From positions 665,396 through 729,395 of the forward strand of contig DASVRW010000002.1 in NCBI GenBank assembly GCA_036388415.1: a stretch of 64,000 nt of DNA, read 5' to 3'. The DNA is from Candidatus Saccharimonadales bacterium (GTDB taxonomy: Bacteria; Patescibacteriota; Saccharimonadia; Saccharimonadales; UBA4665). The notes below the pieces were generated by a model. The model searched no databases and had not been told where the DNA came from. It was given only the letters and a program-made list of their open reading frames with translations. This document shows positions 16,343 through 25,042 of this stretch, piece by piece. Positions within the stretch are counted from its first letter, which is position 1, and each line of letters begins with the position of its first letter. The position numbers were made by a program, and so were the translations under genes.

Positions 16343-17335
16343 ATGAGTAATGAAGCGATGAAAATATCCGATGGATCAATACTTTTGTCGCCGGGTCGTC
16401 GTATGTGCGCTTATGACGACAGCAATCGTTATCTTGATGCTATGGAATTACACTTCGAAGAAATAAAGGAACATGGCTTTAATTCTGTACTACTCTGTAT
16501 TACAGAGGCGGATTTGGCTCAGCGAACTGCAATGTATCCAAACAGATCACATATCTCTAAAATGTTCGAGCTTGCGCATGACCACGGTTTATACCCTGGC
16601 ATAGACCCTTGGAAGCTCGGCAATATATTCGGTGGCGAGGCGATGAGCGGACTCGGTACTCAGACACTGCATAAAAACGGCCGAATAAAGGAAGTTGGTA
16701 TCGCAGACCCACATCGGCAAGAAACAGTAGACCTAATGGAACTGTTCCTCGACACGGCAGCAATAGCCAATACAAAATATGTGTTTTTCGACGAACCAAA
16801 TTTCGGTCCTGAAAGCACTGCCGCAGAAATAGAGTTCATAGATAGATGGACGGAGTATGCCCATAGCTTGGGTATAGCCACTTCAGTCTGTCTCACGTCC
16901 GGTAGAAAATTACATGCACTCGCCGAAAAAGTCGTAGCTCTTACTCACGTTGACGAGATAGCAACCGATCCGATATATAGTGGTCCTGCCATTGTTTCCC
17001 TTCTTCCTGGCAGCAATAATGACTCAGTTGAAACATATGTAGGTAATGCTGCTATGACAGTCAGTAAAATAGCACAGGACGCAGGCAAACAAGCGGCCGT
17101 ATGGATTCAAGGTCATATTATCGGGGATGGACATGAACAAGTAATTGTTCATGATGGAGCTACTGAAGCTGCCAAGTATGTAAAAAATCTGGGATTTTGG
17201 GGATTCAGAGGCTGTACCACATATAGCAATATTTCTTCCGTCAACCCCGAACTAGTGTGGCAGATTGCTGGAAGAACCTTTAGCGAACTAGCAAAAACCA
17301 CTCCACAATATTCTCGGCACGATGGTGAATTATAG
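16343..17335 (+). CDS. putative TIM-barrel hydrolase, unassigned
   Basis: A 330-aa protein with the strand/helix rhythm of a TIM barrel: GFNSVLLCITEAD, GLYPGIDPWKLG, TKYVFFDEPNFG, GIATSVCLTSG, AAVWIQGHIIGDG and NLGFWGFRGCTTY. The acidic ends of strands (TEAD, DEPNFG) resemble catalytic positions of glycosidases, but I cannot assign a GH family. It has no signal peptide, so it would be cytoplasmic. It is the sole gene between repeats R6 and R7. TATATT-like hexamers lie just before the ATG. Sugar metabolism is the best guess. Confidence 0.55.
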   Translation: MSNEAMKISDGSILLSPGRRMCAYDDSNRYLDAMELHFEEIKEHGFNSVLLCITEADLAQRTAMYPNRSHISKMFELAHDHGLYPGIDPWKLGNIFGGEAMSGLGTQTLHKNGRIKEVGIADPHRQETVDLMELFLDTAAIANTKYVFFDEPNFGPESTAAEIEFIDRWTEYAHSLGIATSVCLTSGRKLHALAEKVVALTHVDEIATDPIYSGPAIVSLLPGSNNDSVETYVGNAAMTVSKIAQDAGKQAAVWIQGHIIGDGHEQVIVHDGATEAAKYVKNLGFWGFRGCTTYSNISSVNPELVWQIAGRTFSELAKTTPQYSRHDGEL

Positions 17336-17345
17336 TTTGAATTCC

Positions 17346-17372
17346 GATAGCGTCTACTATGGCCTTCATGGC
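17346..17372 (+). repeat. divergent repeat copy R7
   Basis: GATAGCGTCTACTATGGCCT then TCATGGC, ~10 nt after the TIM-barrel gene stop. The right half differs from other copies. It is the right-hand edge of the recognisable array. Confidence 0.75.
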
Positions 17373-17449
17373 ACTTGAATTCTATCAAAAATACATTTCC
17401 TAATTTAGTGACTCCATTATTTCAGGTCCCCTTTGCTATCATATAACCT

Positions 17450-17980
17450 ATGACTAATCAATTTGCTGAAATGCTATCCGTCGGAGGAAAATCAAACTCA
17501 CTCGGCAAGGTGTCTGAAATCATTGATGCGACCCTCAGTGACCAGTCCCGACTTAACGAGTTATATGAATGTTTATTTGACGATGATGCATGGGTAAGAA
17601 TGCGCGCCGCCGATGCGATTGAAAAAGTATGTCGCCAAAAACCTGATTGGCTACTATCGTACATTGATAAGTTCATAGCAAAATTAGCAGAAAGTAACCA
17701 GCCATCGATACAATGGCATTTATCGCAAATCTATGCTCAAGTTGATTTAACACTTACTCAAAAGCAATTTGTTATAAAATGGCTTGAAAATCTTTTAGCT
17801 AACTCCCGGATCGACTGGATCGTCGCAGCAAACGCAATGGACACGCTTGCCCAATTTACAAGAGACGGTTCTTTTAAAAAAGATAAAATGCTTGCTTTAC
17901 TCGCAATCCAGCAGCAGCATAAATCTAACGCTGTCGTTCGGCGGGCTACTAAACTGCTTACGGAATTATCTGCAAAATAA
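17450..17980 (+). CDS. HEAT-repeat-like protein
   Basis: A 176-aa all-helical protein. DDAWVRMRAADAIEKVC followed by SIQWHLSQIYAQV and WIVAANAMDTLAQF has the paired-helix, Asp/Arg-containing pattern of HEAT or HEAT_2 repeats (about four). Such repeats mediate protein binding; partner unknown. An extended -10 (TGC-TATCAT, 17434-17442) lies 8 nt before the ATG, so the mRNA is leaderless or nearly so. There is no partner gene in an operon. Confidence 0.65.
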   Translation: MTNQFAEMLSVGGKSNSLGKVSEIIDATLSDQSRLNELYECLFDDDAWVRMRAADAIEKVCRQKPDWLLSYIDKFIAKLAESNQPSIQWHLSQIYAQVDLTLTQKQFVIKWLENLLANSRIDWIVAANAMDTLAQFTRDGSFKKDKMLALLAIQQQHKSNAVVRRATKLLTELSAK

Positions 17981-18122
17981 AAGCAGCTATCTGTGTTTGC
18001 GCAGATCAACGAATCGATAAGCGGCACGCACTATTCTTGTTGATACGAAGCTTGCTATAGTCATTCAAGAATGAGTATTATGAAAACCCCTGTCACGGAA
18101 GTGTATTTGTTATTATGTAGGA

Positions 18123-18644
18123 ATGTCAGAAATACATTCAGACGCAGAACGGGCACCAATTGGCTTATCGAAGAATGGTATCCCTGTTTGGTACGACAAA
18201 ACATCTTCTCATGCTGCCACCCATATAAATGATACCCCTGATCTCGAAGCACTCGCAGCAGAGATTACAAGAAGCACAGAACTAAATGGTGATTATATGC
18301 AATTTCATACAGATATGGGCCGCGTTGTCGGTACTTCTGATTTAGTTGATGTTGAGCCTGGAGACAAACTGGTTTATGCGAAACGATTAAACCGAGAAAG
18401 CTATACGGTGTTCAACTTGTCTAAGTTGCCACAGCCATCATCATTGGTAACAACAGCGTATGAGGCCAGCAAAGACGGGTCTTATGAACTTATAAGTACG
18501 TGGATTGGGCCAAGCGATTCTCCATCGTTCCCAGGAACTGAACGAGAAACACCCGATAGCAAAGAATTTTGGGCGAAACATGCGCTGGCGTGGGGAAACC
18601 AAGCGATTCAACCAACTTCAAAAACCGATGTTTGCCCTTGGTAA
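18123..18644 (+). CDS. conserved hypothetical protein, 173 aa
   Basis: A soluble protein beginning MSEIHSDAERAPIG and ending TDVCPW, with a central STWIGPSDSPSFPGTERETP segment and FWAKHALAWG. I have an impression of similar C-terminal segments in other bacterial small proteins but cannot name the family. TATTAT at 18111-18116 ends 7 nt before the ATG (leaderless). Neighbours give no clue. Confidence 0.6.
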   Translation: MSEIHSDAERAPIGLSKNGIPVWYDKTSSHAATHINDTPDLEALAAEITRSTELNGDYMQFHTDMGRVVGTSDLVDVEPGDKLVYAKRLNRESYTVFNLSKLPQPSSLVTTAYEASKDGSYELISTWIGPSDSPSFPGTERETPDSKEFWAKHALAWGNQAIQPTSKTDVCPW

Positions 18645-18923
18645 TATTTCGTTTTTAGTTCCAATAATAACTACAGACGTCATCTGCAATAGTCTAAAAC
18701 GGACATAAAACTACTCAGCCTTAGAAAGCTAAGATAAATACACAAGCTCAGCCAGTAACTAATCTTATATCAAGACACTGTCAAACATTACAATCAGCTT
18801 CTGTTACTGAAAATCAACACACCAGCTAGCCGCAAAGTCTTTACGATTTCAGCATTTAGATTTACACTAGCATAGCAAGCATAAGCAAAATATAAATCGT
18901 TTGTTATATCTATAGATACTTTA
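18645..18923. other. intergenic stretch, no gene seen
   Basis: About 280 bp, AT-rich, with no frame that looks coding. TTCCAATAATAACTACAGAC near 18659 vaguely recalls the left end of the array repeat but is too divergent to count. The right end runs into the GH43 promoter. Confidence 0.5.
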
Positions 18924-18952
18924 TTGACAAATATATAAATTTATGATATAAT
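18924..18952 (+). promoter_or_regulatory. perfect sigma70 promoter, leaderless GH43 mRNA
   Basis: TTGACA at 18924-18929, a 17-bp spacer, and TATAAT at 18947-18952: full consensus. The ATG follows 6 nt later, placing +1 on the start codon. It is the clearest leaderless promoter in the window. Confidence 0.9.
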
Positions 18953-18958
18953 AACTAA

Positions 18959-19924
18959 ATGAAAACAATGTTAAATATAAAAACACAATTACGTCGAATT
19001 TATCATCCAAAAACAGCTCGTCAAGTTAGCGGAGTTTTACTCGATTCTGGCGAAGATCCATGGGTTACAACCTACGCAGGTATTTCATACTTCTGTACTG
19101 TCGATCGGGACAAAAGAGGTATTTCAGTATCAAAATTTGAAGAACTATCAGAACTGCCTGAATCCGAATTAAAATCAATTTGGCCAGCCACCCAATCCGA
19201 ACTGCCACCGTATAAAGAAATTTGGGCCCCTGAACTACAACGAGTCGACGACAAATGGTATGTGTACTTTGCGCTCAATAATGGCGATCCCGGCGAAGAA
19301 CGGATGCACGTACTAGAGGCGATGACCGATAACCCGCAGGGCAAGTATGTCTACAAAGGCAAGATTGCGGCAGAAACTGATAGGTGGGCGATTGACGGAT
19401 CAGTCCTAACGCTGCCAGGTTCAAATGAAAAATATTTCGTATGGTCCGGGTGGGACGGCGTCATGAATGAGCAACAAAACATATATATTGCCGCTATGGC
19501 AGATCCCTGCACGCTCAAAAGTGACCGGGTTTGCATTTCAAAACCAGAGCATACTTGGGAAAAACAAGGCTATCCGTATGTCAACGAAGGCCCTCAACCC
19601 CTATGCAATGACCAGGGTGATACATTTATTATCTACTCTGCCAGTGGTAGTTGGACGGACGATTATTGTCTTGGCCAGCTTCGCTTGGTTGGAGATAATC
19701 CACTTGATCCAGCTGCCTGGGCAAAACACTCCCAACCGGTTTTTAAGAAGACTGACACCATATTTGGCCCCGGCCATTGTTCGTTTGTCAAAAACAAGGA
19801 CGGCACTGATAGTATCGTCTATCATACTGCCCGCGCAAAAGGTTCGGGTTGGGACCGCCAGATCAGGGCGCAAGCATTCACCTGGAACGCCGACGGTAGC
19901 CCCGATTTCGGAAAACCCCAATAG
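18959..19924 (+). CDS. GH43 family glycosidase
   Basis: The five-bladed-propeller GH43 hallmarks are present: DPWVTTYAG (catalytic base Asp, about residue 24), APELQRVDDKWYVYF, AIDGSVL (pKa-modulating Asp), NEGP (general acid Glu) and a late FGPGHCSFVK...HTA. Length (321 aa) fits single-domain GH43 arabinofuranosidases or xylosidases. No signal peptide is visible, so it would act on imported oligosaccharides in the cytoplasm. Substrate preference is uncertain. It is driven by a consensus promoter and is monocistronic. Confidence 0.85.
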   Translation: MKTMLNIKTQLRRIYHPKTARQVSGVLLDSGEDPWVTTYAGISYFCTVDRDKRGISVSKFEELSELPESELKSIWPATQSELPPYKEIWAPELQRVDDKWYVYFALNNGDPGEERMHVLEAMTDNPQGKYVYKGKIAAETDRWAIDGSVLTLPGSNEKYFVWSGWDGVMNEQQNIYIAAMADPCTLKSDRVCISKPEHTWEKQGYPYVNEGPQPLCNDQGDTFIIYSASGSWTDDYCLGQLRLVGDNPLDPAAWAKHSQPVFKKTDTIFGPGHCSFVKNKDGTDSIVYHTARAKGSGWDRQIRAQAFTWNADGSPDFGKPQ

Positions 19925-20013
19925 TCGACATTAGGCCTACACCTCAACAATCTAAGCTGATAGCTCCGTGCGTAAAATAAACGCCTGATTTTGGGTTTTG
20001 CTATAGTTGGTAT

Positions 20014-20472
20014 ATGGGCGACACCACATATGCAGATAATTACCGCAATATTGACTTTCGGCTTCATCCGGAAAAATATCGGATAGGTAGAGGTGAGCAA
20101 GGCGTCTTAATAGCTCAGCCCTACAAGGACGAGATTTTGCCGCATTGGAAATTTGCAACGCCAGAAGCTGCGACAATATCGGCACAGAAGATATTTAGTC
20201 TGTTTGAAGCCTATAAGCAACAATCAGATTTCGTCGGCATGGACATGGCCAGAAAATTCCTGCAAATGGGATTTACCCGGTCACGGCGCTATGCCAATCA
20301 TGCTTCGGGACGCAAGTATAATGCCGACGGCACTGCCAAGCCGCAGGATGCTGCCTCGGAGACATCCGACAAAGCAGCCTCGGCCCGGATATTTTATGAA
20401 TACTATACGAGGGCCAAGGAAGATACTATCTATCAAAGCCTGAAAGCTGAACATGTAGCCCGGCAATCGTAA
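20014..20472 (+). CDS. DUF4385 family protein
   Basis: This 152-aa protein contains YRIGRGEQGVLIAQPYK, ILPHWKFATPE, and DFVGMDMARKFLQMGFTRSR-RYANH, the conserved blocks I know from DUF4385. The family is widespread and uncharacterised; the GMDMARKFLQMGFTR block is its most conserved part. An extended -10 (TGC-TATAGT) ends 7 nt before the ATG, so the mRNA is leaderless. It lies upstream of a DUF2945/photolyase pair, which may hint at stress biology, but no direct link is visible. Confidence 0.82.
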   Translation: MGDTTYADNYRNIDFRLHPEKYRIGRGEQGVLIAQPYKDEILPHWKFATPEAATISAQKIFSLFEAYKQQSDFVGMDMARKFLQMGFTRSRRYANHASGRKYNADGTAKPQDAASETSDKAASARIFYEYYTRAKEDTIYQSLKAEHVARQS

Positions 20473-20547
20473 CTAAGGTAGTTATATTTTTTATTTCTCT
20501 GATGCGAGCCGTACCCTATACTGACAATCAAACTAAGGAGTAAGCCA

Positions 20548-20754
20548 ATGACAGATTTTTCTAAAGTCGATAAAGTGAGCTGGAATACTCCGCAGGGCAA
20601 AACTCACGGCCATGTAACCCGCAAGCTAATCGACGACACAACCGTCGGCGGTCACCACGCCAAAGCCAGCGCAAGTGATCCGCAGTATGAAGTAGAGAGC
20701 GATACCTCCAGTAAAAAAGCCGCTCACAAGCCAGAAAGCCTGGACAAATCATAG
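20548..20754 (+). CDS. DUF2945 / HVA1-type small protein
   Basis: This 68-aa protein reads KVSWNTPQGKTHGHVTRKL near the start and ASDPQYEVESDTSSKKAAHK towards the end, the pattern of the DUF2945 (hypervirulence-associated, TUDOR-like) family. It has an AAGGAG site before the ATG. Its TAG is immediately followed by the photolyase ATG with no gap, so the two are co-translated. Family members often sit near stress genes; a nucleic-acid or chaperone-like role is conjecture. Confidence 0.85.
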   Translation: MTDFSKVDKVSWNTPQGKTHGHVTRKLIDDTTVGGHHAKASASDPQYEVESDTSSKKAAHKPESLDKS

Positions 20755-22176
20755 ATGCCCACTATTGTTTGGTTTCGAAACGACTTACGGCTGCACGACC
20801 ACCCTGCTCTGTCTACTGCCGCGCAGGACGGTGAAGTAATCCCGGTATTTGTGTTCGACCCGAAACTTCTACATGGGCCGCGCGCCAGCTCAAACCGCAA
20901 CCGCTTCCTACTTGAATCACTCCAGGATCTGCAAAATGGCCTGCGCACGCGCGGCGCTGACCTGGTCGTACTGCACGGTAATGCAGTGGAGGAACTAAGC
21001 AAACTGGCAAAACTGACTGGTACTGAGCATGTCTACTGCACTGCTGACTATACGCCGTTCGCACTCAAACGTGATAAAGCCGTCAAAGCCGCATTACATG
21101 CTCAATCTATCGAGCTACGATTATTTCCTGGACGACTAATAGTCAGCAAAATGGAAGGACTGCAAACGAAAGCCGGTACACCGCATAAAGTATTCACGCC
21201 GTTCTACAAGCAGTGGCTGACGATATCACGGCGCCGACTGGCAGAATTACCTAACTCCCTGCATATGCCGAGCGGCATCGGATCAACGGCCTTGGCTGAG
21301 TTGAGCGATATAGCCAAGCCAACCGAGCTCTCGCCTGATGCCCTGCCCGGTGGCGAAGCCGCCGCCCTGCGCCGTCTGAATAGCTTTCTACAAAACGGCG
21401 TCCAGGATTATGTCGACAAGAATAATGATCTGGGTGCAGAAGGTACCTCGCGGATGAGCCCGTATTTGCACTTCGGCTGTATCAGCCCATTATACATCGA
21501 GAGCATATTACCGCAGGACAATCCAGGACCGCGTGCCTGGCATCGCCAACTAGCCTGGCGTGAATTTTATAATTTCATATTGTTTCATTTTCCCGACAAT
21601 GCCCGCTTGGAGTTCCAAGAGCGCTTCCGGAACCTTGAGTGGACCGACAGCACGGCGCTACTTGATGCCTGGAAGGCTGGTCAAACTGGTTATCCAATCG
21701 TCGATGCCGCTATGCGCCAGCTGCGACAAGAAGGTTGGATGCATAATCGCAGCCGGTTGATCGTCGGATCATTTCTTACGAAAGACCTGGGCTTAGATTG
21801 GCGACTAGGTGAAGCTCATTTCCTGCAGATGCTGATGGACGGCGACGAAGCCAACAATAACGGCAACTGGCAATGGATTACCAGCGTCGGCGTCGATCCG
21901 GCACCTGTTTTTCGCCGTTTGTACAATCCCGTAACCCAGCAGTTACGACACGATCCTGAAGGCACCTATGTCCGGCGCTACCTACCTGAACTCGCCGACG
22001 TGCCGACAAAGTACATTGCCGAGCCATGGACTATGCCGGACGATATACAGCAGAGCGCTGGCTGCATCATTGGCCAGCACTATCCTGCGCCGATTGTCGA
22101 CCATAGCGAGGCACGCAAAATTGCGCTTGAACGCTTTCGAGTGGCAAGCGAAATATACAATCAACAGACGGTATGA
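20755..22176 (+). CDS. phrB: deoxyribodipyrimidine photolyase (cryptochrome/photolyase family)
   Basis: The N-terminal antenna domain starts IVWFRNDLRLHDHPAL. The FAD domain shows TSRMSPYLHFGCISP, RQLAWREFYNFILFHFP, GYPIVDAAMRQLRQEGWMHN-RSR, and GDEANNNGNWQWITSVGVDP with the FAD-contacting Asn/Asp and the Trp residues of the electron-transfer path. At 473 aa it matches class I CPD photolyases. It repairs UV pyrimidine dimers with blue light, which implies a surface-exposed habitat. It is translationally coupled to the DUF2945 gene. Confidence 0.93.
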   Translation: MPTIVWFRNDLRLHDHPALSTAAQDGEVIPVFVFDPKLLHGPRASSNRNRFLLESLQDLQNGLRTRGADLVVLHGNAVEELSKLAKLTGTEHVYCTADYTPFALKRDKAVKAALHAQSIELRLFPGRLIVSKMEGLQTKAGTPHKVFTPFYKQWLTISRRRLAELPNSLHMPSGIGSTALAELSDIAKPTELSPDALPGGEAAALRRLNSFLQNGVQDYVDKNNDLGAEGTSRMSPYLHFGCISPLYIESILPQDNPGPRAWHRQLAWREFYNFILFHFPDNARLEFQERFRNLEWTDSTALLDAWKAGQTGYPIVDAAMRQLRQEGWMHNRSRLIVGSFLTKDLGLDWRLGEAHFLQMLMDGDEANNNGNWQWITSVGVDPAPVFRRLYNPVTQQLRHDPEGTYVRRYLPELADVPTKYIAEPWTMPDDIQQSAGCIIGQHYPAPIVDHSEARKIALERFRVASEIYNQQTV

Positions 22177-22345
22177 CGCTTCGCACAGGTTCAATACATA
22201 CCAGGATCATATGTTCGTATTGCGCGAGATTTTTGCTGCAAATGACGCCAAGTAAGATGGTTGTGTCAGTAAACTGCACTTGTAGCCGGTTGTTATAACG
22301 GTTATGCTGTAAAGTAGATATCTGAGCAATTGTTGGTGGACAATT

Positions 22346-25042
22346 ATGAAATTACAAACATCTTTTCAAAAACAAACTTCCATGGCGTTTGGAGTGCTCA
22401 TCGTAATATGCAGCCTTTTTGCTGCTATTGGTTGGCAATATGCTCGTTTTTCACTACAAACCATGCCTGGCCTGCAACTCGGCGAGTTGCTCTGCGCTGT
22501 CGGACTACTGATCTGCGGCGTGGCAATTATTGCCCGAAGCTGGGCACAACCAAGGCTGTTTGCTGTGCTTGTATTTGCTTTGGCATGTACAGGAGCGCTC
22601 ATATTATTACAAAGTTGGTTTGAAGTTGGTTTGTTACCAAATACACTTGAAGAAACTCCAGGGGTAAAGCGATTCATTGAGTCAACGGGGGTAGTGTATG
22701 TGATACTTTCCTGCACGCTGATACTCATGCAGTATCAAAGTCACAAAACCATGCGCATCGCATCTCGTATTCTACCGACAATTGCAGTACCAATTTCAAT
22801 CATCGGTATGTTTGGAATGTTGTATTTTAATCTTGACATTGCTTTTGTACAGCCATTAGTTGTATCTTTACTTTTTCGAGCCGGATTAGCGCTGACTGCC
22901 CTCTACATCGTCTGTATCACCAACCAGTCGCTCATAAACCGACTGTACGTCGGTAAGCTCGGAATCCTGACAATCATTGTTCTGCTTGTCGTACAAATTG
23001 TGACTTTTTCAGCGTGGAGACAAGCTGAGCGGAATAATAACCTTGAGTCATCGGCAGCTATTGATAATGAAGTTCATAAATTTCATGATAAATTTGAACA
23101 AACGATTACAGCTTATGTCAGTGCGTTGCAAGGCTTTAAGGGTTTGTATGCTGCAAGTGAGGCGGTCGATCAAAATGAGTTTCAAAACTTTTATGATTCG
23201 CTTGATGACATTCGGACGTTTTCTGGCCTCAGAAACATAACATATGTTCAAATAGTGCAGTCAAAAGATCTTAGTAAATTTGCCCAAAACCAAAAAGCCG
23301 ATGACAGTCTTGGTATTCAGGCAAATAAAAATTTCAGTTACAAAAATCTTAGCAATAATCAGACTCATTACATCGTTAGCTATCTTGCGTCGGCCGCTCA
23401 ATCAACATCTGTCGGATTGGATCTCTCATCGGAATCAGATCGAAAACAAGTTTTTGATACAGTCTTAACAACAAACATGCCCCAAGCATCTCAGTCTGTT
23501 GTATTTAATGCCAACAACTTGATCGGGAGTGAAAAAGGCTTTTTTATCGTCATGCCAGTCATTCTCAAAAATACGATAACCCCTGTCGGGTTTGCGAATG
23601 CGAGCTTTGGCTACCAGCGTCTATTTGATCAGATAGACAAAGATATGGAGCAAACGGGTATCAGCTATATCATTCGCGACACTGCAGGCATAGAAATCTA
23701 CAACAACGGGAGCAAATCTTCATCTAATTCTGAAGCCGCCACGACGATGCAGGTCACCAAATCAACCTTACCTGTTTTGTCTACATCTTTTGAGCTTAGC
23801 ATTATTACTCCATCGAATTTTGGTATAACCGCCACCAAACACGCGCCCCTCTACACATTTTTAATTGGCCAACTGTTTTCAGTCATATTATTGATAGCAT
23901 TTCTTGTACAAAGCACAACACTTCGACGAGCCGTGGATTATGCAAAGCTGATCAGGAAAGATCAGTTGCAACTTCAATCATCAATTAACAGTTTGCGTGT
24001 CGGCTATATACTCACCGAATCAACAGGCACAATTGTCATTATCAATGCAATGGCAGAAAAAATGCTACACATGCAGCAAAATACGCAGCATATAGAAAGT
24101 ATTAAAGACAAGCAACTTCTACCAGCAATCTTATCATTGATCAAAAAGTCGGAACGGGCTGGGAAACATATGCGTCAGACAAATTTGCAGGTTGGCTCAA
24201 AATCCTATGCCATTGACGTCAATCCAGTTTTTGACGACAACCATACGCAAATTGGATCTGTTACACTTATCGAGGATATTACTGAATCAGTTGTTATAGC
24301 CCGGTCACGAGATGAGTTTTTCTCCATCGCGTCACATGAACTTCGAACGCCGCTGACTGCCATACGTGGCAACACGACGATGATACAGGATTACTACGGC
24401 GACCAAATACACGATGCCGACTTTAGGCAGATGATAGCCGACATACACGAATCCAGCGTCCGGCTGATAGATATCGTCAATGACTTTCTTGATGCGTCGC
24501 GGCTTGAGCAAAACAAGATCCAGCTCAGTATGGAAGTGTTTGACATCAACCATATTCTTGAGAGTGTTATTCATGAAATGGCGGCAACGGCTGCCGAGAA
24601 GCACAATCGTTTGGGCAGCGACACGACGACACTGCATTTGCCTGAAATATATGCAGATCGGAACCGAGTCAAGCAAATAGTCTACAACCTTGTTGGCAAT
24701 GCAATGAAATTTACTGAATCTGGTACTATTACGCTCAGCGCAGCTGTCATAGATAGCAAAATTAAAATCTCGGTAACAGATAGCGGACCTGGTATCTCAG
24801 AAGTGAATCAAAAATTGTTGTTTCACAAATTCCAGCAAGCGAATGACAACCTGCTTACCCGCGAAGGCAGTCGCGGTACTGGCCTCGGGCTCTACATATC
24901 AAAACTGCTCTGTGAAAAAATGGGCGGCAATCTATCGCTCGATCAGTCAAAACTTGGCGTCGGCAGCACATTCTCTTTCAGCGTCCCTATTGCGACAGCG
25001 CTGCATAAAAAGCCTGGCTCGACAACCAATCTCACGAAGTAA
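22346..25042 (+). CDS. membrane histidine kinase with CHASE and PAS domains
   Basis: An 898-aa sensor. Residues ~15-225 hold about seven hydrophobic helices (a MASE1-like region). Residues ~240-480 look like an extracytoplasmic CHASE domain (DKFEQTITAYVSALQGFKGLYA...VTYVQ-type pattern), followed by a membrane helix near 505 and a PAS-like segment. HisKA has the phospho-acceptor in SIASHELRTPLTAIRGN (about residue 663). HATPase_c shows NAMKFTESG, DSGPGIS and GTGLGLYIS. No response regulator is adjacent. It precedes the polysaccharide locus, which it might control. GGTGGA lies before the ATG. Confidence 0.9.
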   Translation: MKLQTSFQKQTSMAFGVLIVICSLFAAIGWQYARFSLQTMPGLQLGELLCAVGLLICGVAIIARSWAQPRLFAVLVFALACTGALILLQSWFEVGLLPNTLEETPGVKRFIESTGVVYVILSCTLILMQYQSHKTMRIASRILPTIAVPISIIGMFGMLYFNLDIAFVQPLVVSLLFRAGLALTALYIVCITNQSLINRLYVGKLGILTIIVLLVVQIVTFSAWRQAERNNNLESSAAIDNEVHKFHDKFEQTITAYVSALQGFKGLYAASEAVDQNEFQNFYDSLDDIRTFSGLRNITYVQIVQSKDLSKFAQNQKADDSLGIQANKNFSYKNLSNNQTHYIVSYLASAAQSTSVGLDLSSESDRKQVFDTVLTTNMPQASQSVVFNANNLIGSEKGFFIVMPVILKNTITPVGFANASFGYQRLFDQIDKDMEQTGISYIIRDTAGIEIYNNGSKSSSNSEAATTMQVTKSTLPVLSTSFELSIITPSNFGITATKHAPLYTFLIGQLFSVILLIAFLVQSTTLRRAVDYAKLIRKDQLQLQSSINSLRVGYILTESTGTIVIINAMAEKMLHMQQNTQHIESIKDKQLLPAILSLIKKSERAGKHMRQTNLQVGSKSYAIDVNPVFDDNHTQIGSVTLIEDITESVVIARSRDEFFSIASHELRTPLTAIRGNTTMIQDYYGDQIHDADFRQMIADIHESSVRLIDIVNDFLDASRLEQNKIQLSMEVFDINHILESVIHEMAATAAEKHNRLGSDTTTLHLPEIYADRNRVKQIVYNLVGNAMKFTESGTITLSAAVIDSKIKISVTDSGPGISEVNQKLLFHKFQQANDNLLTREGSRGTGLGLYISKLLCEKMGGNLSLDQSKLGVGSTFSFSVPIATALHKKPGSTTNLTK

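Noticed and set aside
8777-17372. Classical integron with IntI and attC sites
   Set aside because: The repeats are ~35 bp, too short and too conserved in the centre for attC, and no integron integrase lies beside an attI. Kept only as an integron-like hypothesis.
8777-17372. CRISPR array
   Set aside because: Spacing between repeats is 0.5-3.6 kb with genes in between and there are no cas genes.
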